A DNA stretch of 16,591 bases, taken from Gammaproteobacteria bacterium. Its GTDB lineage: Bacteria > Pseudomonadota > Gammaproteobacteria > Chromatiales > Chromatiaceae. Below the pieces are notes generated by a model, which saw nothing but the letters and a program-made list of their open reading frames with translations, did not search any database and was not told the origin of the DNA. The stretch is from positions 1 to 16,591 of the forward strand of contig JADWMH010000018.1 in NCBI GenBank assembly GCA_015767355.1, written 5' to 3'. The position numbers and the translations under genes are program-made. Positions 15,212-16,591 of the stretch are shown in pieces (positions within the stretch are counted from its first letter, which is position 1; each line of letters begins with the position of its first letter).

Positions 15212-15514
15212 CTAGTCTCCGCCCTGCTCTTTCGTACGCCAGGGCTTGATGCCGCTGATTTTGGCGGCGCGTGCAATGATCGATGCTGCAACCGGGTTGG
15301 TAAACAGCAGGAAGCCGGCTATGACCACCAGTTTTGGCCACCACGTCGGGTGCAGCAGTGCAATCCCGAGCAGCACGGAGAGGGAACCCAGGGTCACTGC
15401 CTTGGTTCCGGCATGGATGCGGTTATAGACATCGGGCATGCGCAGCAATCCCAAACCACCGATAGCGATAAACACTGCGCCGATCACGAGGAAGATATCA
15501 CCGATAATATTCAT
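15212..15514 (-). CDS. mnhG: MnhG/MrpG-type subunit
   Basis: This 100-residue protein has three membrane helices. RMPDVYNRIHAGTKAVTLG and the downstream TNPVAASIIARAA are the MrpG/MbhC signatures. It is part of the small-subunit membrane module thought to form the Na+ path in Mrp-type complexes. The start ATG overlaps the mnhF stop as ATGA. Length is typical, with a hydrophilic tail of about 15 residues. Confidence 0.94.
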   Translation of the reverse strand: MNIIGDIFLVIGAVFIAIGGLGLLRMPDVYNRIHAGTKAVTLGSLSVLLGIALLHPTWWPKLVVIAGFLLFTNPVAASIIARAAKISGIKPWRTKEQGGD

Positions 15515-15777
15515 TTTTGATTCCCCTCAATCGCACGCGCAATCGCCACAGTACCGACGAATGCAAGCGTCCCGTAGACCAGCGCAATATCGAGATAGAT
15601 GGGGTTATTGAAGTAGGCAGCCATGCCCGCCAGCCCTGCAGTGGTAATCACCGAGAGCGTATCTGCAGCAACCACACGATCAGGCGTTGTCGGTCCCAGA
15701 AAGAGGCGAATTGCACTGAACCCCATGCCAATGAGGAGCAGTGCTATAGCAATAAATTCAAGAGTAGAAATCGTCAT
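15511..15777 (-). CDS. mnhF: MnhF/MrpF-type subunit
   Basis: This 88-residue protein has three helices. The loop FLGPTTPDRVVAADTL and the last helix LDIALVYGTLAFVGTVAIAR are the MrpF/MbhB hallmarks; the Asp residues of the two segments are conserved in the family and implicated in cation handling. ATG overlaps the mnhE stop as ATGA, and the stop overlaps mnhG. Length is normal. Confidence 0.94.
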   Translation of the reverse strand: MTISTLEFIAIALLLIGMGFSAIRLFLGPTTPDRVVAADTLSVITTAGLAGMAAYFNNPIYLDIALVYGTLAFVGTVAIARAIEGNQK

Positions 15778-16298
15778 ACCAAAAACCGCTTGATGTGCCG
15801 CTCGAAGGAGGCAGCAATGGCATCCGTTGCCTGCTTCGCATCTGTTCCCGGCGGACAGTAGACCCAGTGAACAAGAATTGTGTCGCCCGTCACATCCACG
15901 CTCAAGGTGCCCGGTGTCAGTGTAATGGAGTTGGCCAGCAGCATGCGGCCAAGCGGAGACTCAAGGGTGGTCTTGATCTCGACCATTTCCGGGCGAATCG
16001 GCAGCGAGGGCGTCAACACCCGCATGGCCAGTTCAAAGTTGGCCCTGATCAGTTCCCTGAAAAAATGCACCAGGTAGAGCAGCACATAGAGTGGCGCCAT
16101 GAAACTGAACTTGATGCCGTTGTAGATGGTGAAGCGGGAACCAAACAGCAGGGTGATCATCAATGAGACAAAAGCGCCAAGAGCCACCTCCTCCCATGCC
16201 AGGCTGCCGCTCAGCAATACCCACAGCAGTAGCGAGATGCAGAACACAAAAAAGTAGTGTGCGCCTGAAACAGTGCGTGTCGTTTGCGGATGATCCAT
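15774..16298 (-). CDS. mnhE: MnhE/MrpE-type subunit, first gene of the operon
   Basis: This 174-residue protein has two to three N-terminal helices and a cytoplasmic C-terminal domain. LANSITLTPGTLSVDV (121-136) is the MrpE/MbhA signature, and the following VHWVYCPPG is also typical. It opens the gene array; no other gene on this strand lies between it and the right edge, 293 bases away. The ATG at 16298 has only a weak purine-rich Shine-Dalgarno (AGAAGA), the weakest in the operon, so translation may be limited at this point or depend on upstream elements. Confidence 0.93.
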   Translation of the reverse strand: MDHPQTTRTVSGAHYFFVFCISLLLWVLLSGSLAWEEVALGAFVSLMITLLFGSRFTIYNGIKFSFMAPLYVLLYLVHFFRELIRANFELAMRVLTPSLPIRPEMVEIKTTLESPLGRMLLANSITLTPGTLSVDVTGDTILVHWVYCPPGTDAKQATDAIAASFERHIKRFLV

Positions 16299-16332
16299 TG
16301 TGATTTCTTCTGGGATTAGAGGAGTGTTGCAG

Positions 16333-16354
16333 CAGAGAGGATTTTGCCTCTCTG
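16333..16354. promoter_or_regulatory. Perfect 8-bp hairpin in the mnhE leader
   Basis: CAGAGAGG (16333-16340) and CCTCTCTG (16347-16354) form a perfect 8-bp stem around a 6-base loop, extendable by two pairs. It ends about 35 bases before the mnhE start. On the minus (transcribed) strand it has no T-run, so it may be a 5'-leader structure or an operator. On the plus strand it is followed by TTTCATTTTC and could stop antisense transcription. Confidence 0.4.
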
Positions 16355-16405
16355 TTTCATTTTCATGACTACCCGCAACTGGTTTTTATTTGCAGAATAA
16401 GTTTA

Positions 16406-16424
16406 CAGGATATTGGATATCCTG
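16406..16424. promoter_or_regulatory. Palindrome in the mnhE upstream region
   Basis: CAGGATAT (16406-16413) and ATATCCTG (16417-16424) are perfect inverted repeats around a TGG centre. It is 108 bases upstream of mnhE in AT-rich DNA. The size and symmetry fit the operator of a dimeric regulator or a short hairpin. No regulator can be named from the sequence. Confidence 0.35.
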
Positions 16425-16591
16425 CGCGATTATCTTGCTCTCTCTGCGAAACAAATTTTACTCTCACATCAACAAAAGTCTAATACATTATTCTTTGTAT
16501 CTTGATAACGTAAACGCATCACGCTCAAATTCAAACACCTTTAGGAATGATGCAGAAGTCGTATGGCCACTAGAATCCTTGATTCACTAAA

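Larger units (their letters stand above)
16299..16591. other. Upstream leader/promoter region of the mnhE operon
   Basis: No convincing gene is present. The 293 bases are much AT-richer than the operon, as expected of a promoter and 5' leader. They contain two hairpin-capable palindromes (16333-16354 and 16406-16424) and a 16-codon reading frame (16316-16366) on the minus strand. No pair of -35/-10 boxes is good enough to call. The plus-strand frame from 16390 begins at TTG without a ribosome site and reads as noise. Confidence 0.6.

Noticed and set aside
5317..16298. Ordinary complex I (nuo operon)
   Set aside because: NuoA, E, F, G, J, K and N are absent from the array, the membrane arm is of Mrp type, the B-like subunit has CxxC rather than CC, and the D-like subunit lacks the quinone Tyr.
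12352..16298. A stand-alone Mrp (Mnh) Na+/H+ antiporter
   Set aside because: The N-terminal NuoL-like part of MrpA is missing, and the genes run without a break into NuoH/B/C/D/I-like genes.
16390..16590. Plus-strand gene at the right edge
   Set aside because: TTG start, no ribosome site, AT-rich low-information protein with no family features.

Overview
The window comes from a bacterial chromosome, most likely a gammaproteobacterium. This assignment is an inference from protein style, moderately high GC inside the genes and the types of intergenic palindromic repeat. The taxon is not proven. All supported genes lie on the minus strand and should be read from right to left.

Layout in transcription order. 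(1) 16299-16591 is an AT-rich leader with two hairpins and a possible 16-codon upstream ORF. (2) 16298-10484 holds a membrane-arm block: mnhE, mnhF, mnhG, a DUF4040/MrpA-C-terminal protein, an MrpA-C-terminal/MnhB fusion, mnhC, mnhD and a second, larger MrpD/NuoL-type antiporter subunit. (3) 10484-5317 holds a complex I/hydrogenase-like electron-transfer block: NuoH-, NuoB-, NuoC- and NuoD-like subunits, then a NuoI-like ferredoxin fused to a GltD/NfnB-type FAD/NAD(P) flavoprotein. (4) 5324-3065 holds a rubrerythrin-like diiron protein, a short-form 6-phosphogluconate dehydrogenase and 6-phosphogluconolactonase. (5) 3044-2875 is a palindromic repeat element. (6) 2837-348 is glycogen phosphorylase, followed by a second palindromic repeat (245-324). 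(7) At the left edge a further gene starts at position 41 and leaves the window. From mnhE to 6-phosphogluconate dehydrogenase nearly all genes overlap by a few bases or sit within 4 bases of each other, which indicates one translationally coupled operon.

The order E-F-G-D4040-(E/B)-C-D-D'-H-B-C-D-I is that of the archaeal Mbh/Mbx(Mbs) family of Mrp-linked respiratory complexes. Two antiporter subunits (H and H') point to the Mbx/Mbs branch. The catalytic subunit has lost two of the four [NiFe] ligands and also lacks the quinone-binding Tyr of complex I. NuoE, NuoF and NuoG are absent, and electron input or output is apparently supplied by the fused pyridine-nucleotide flavoprotein. I read the cluster as a cation-pumping NAD(P)H- and/or ferredoxin-linked oxidoreductase of the Mbx/Mbs type. 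Its association with glycogen phosphorylase and two oxidative pentose-phosphate enzymes suggests that stored glycogen supplies its reductant. A sulfane or polysulfide acceptor is an attractive hypothesis, but the sequence does not show it.
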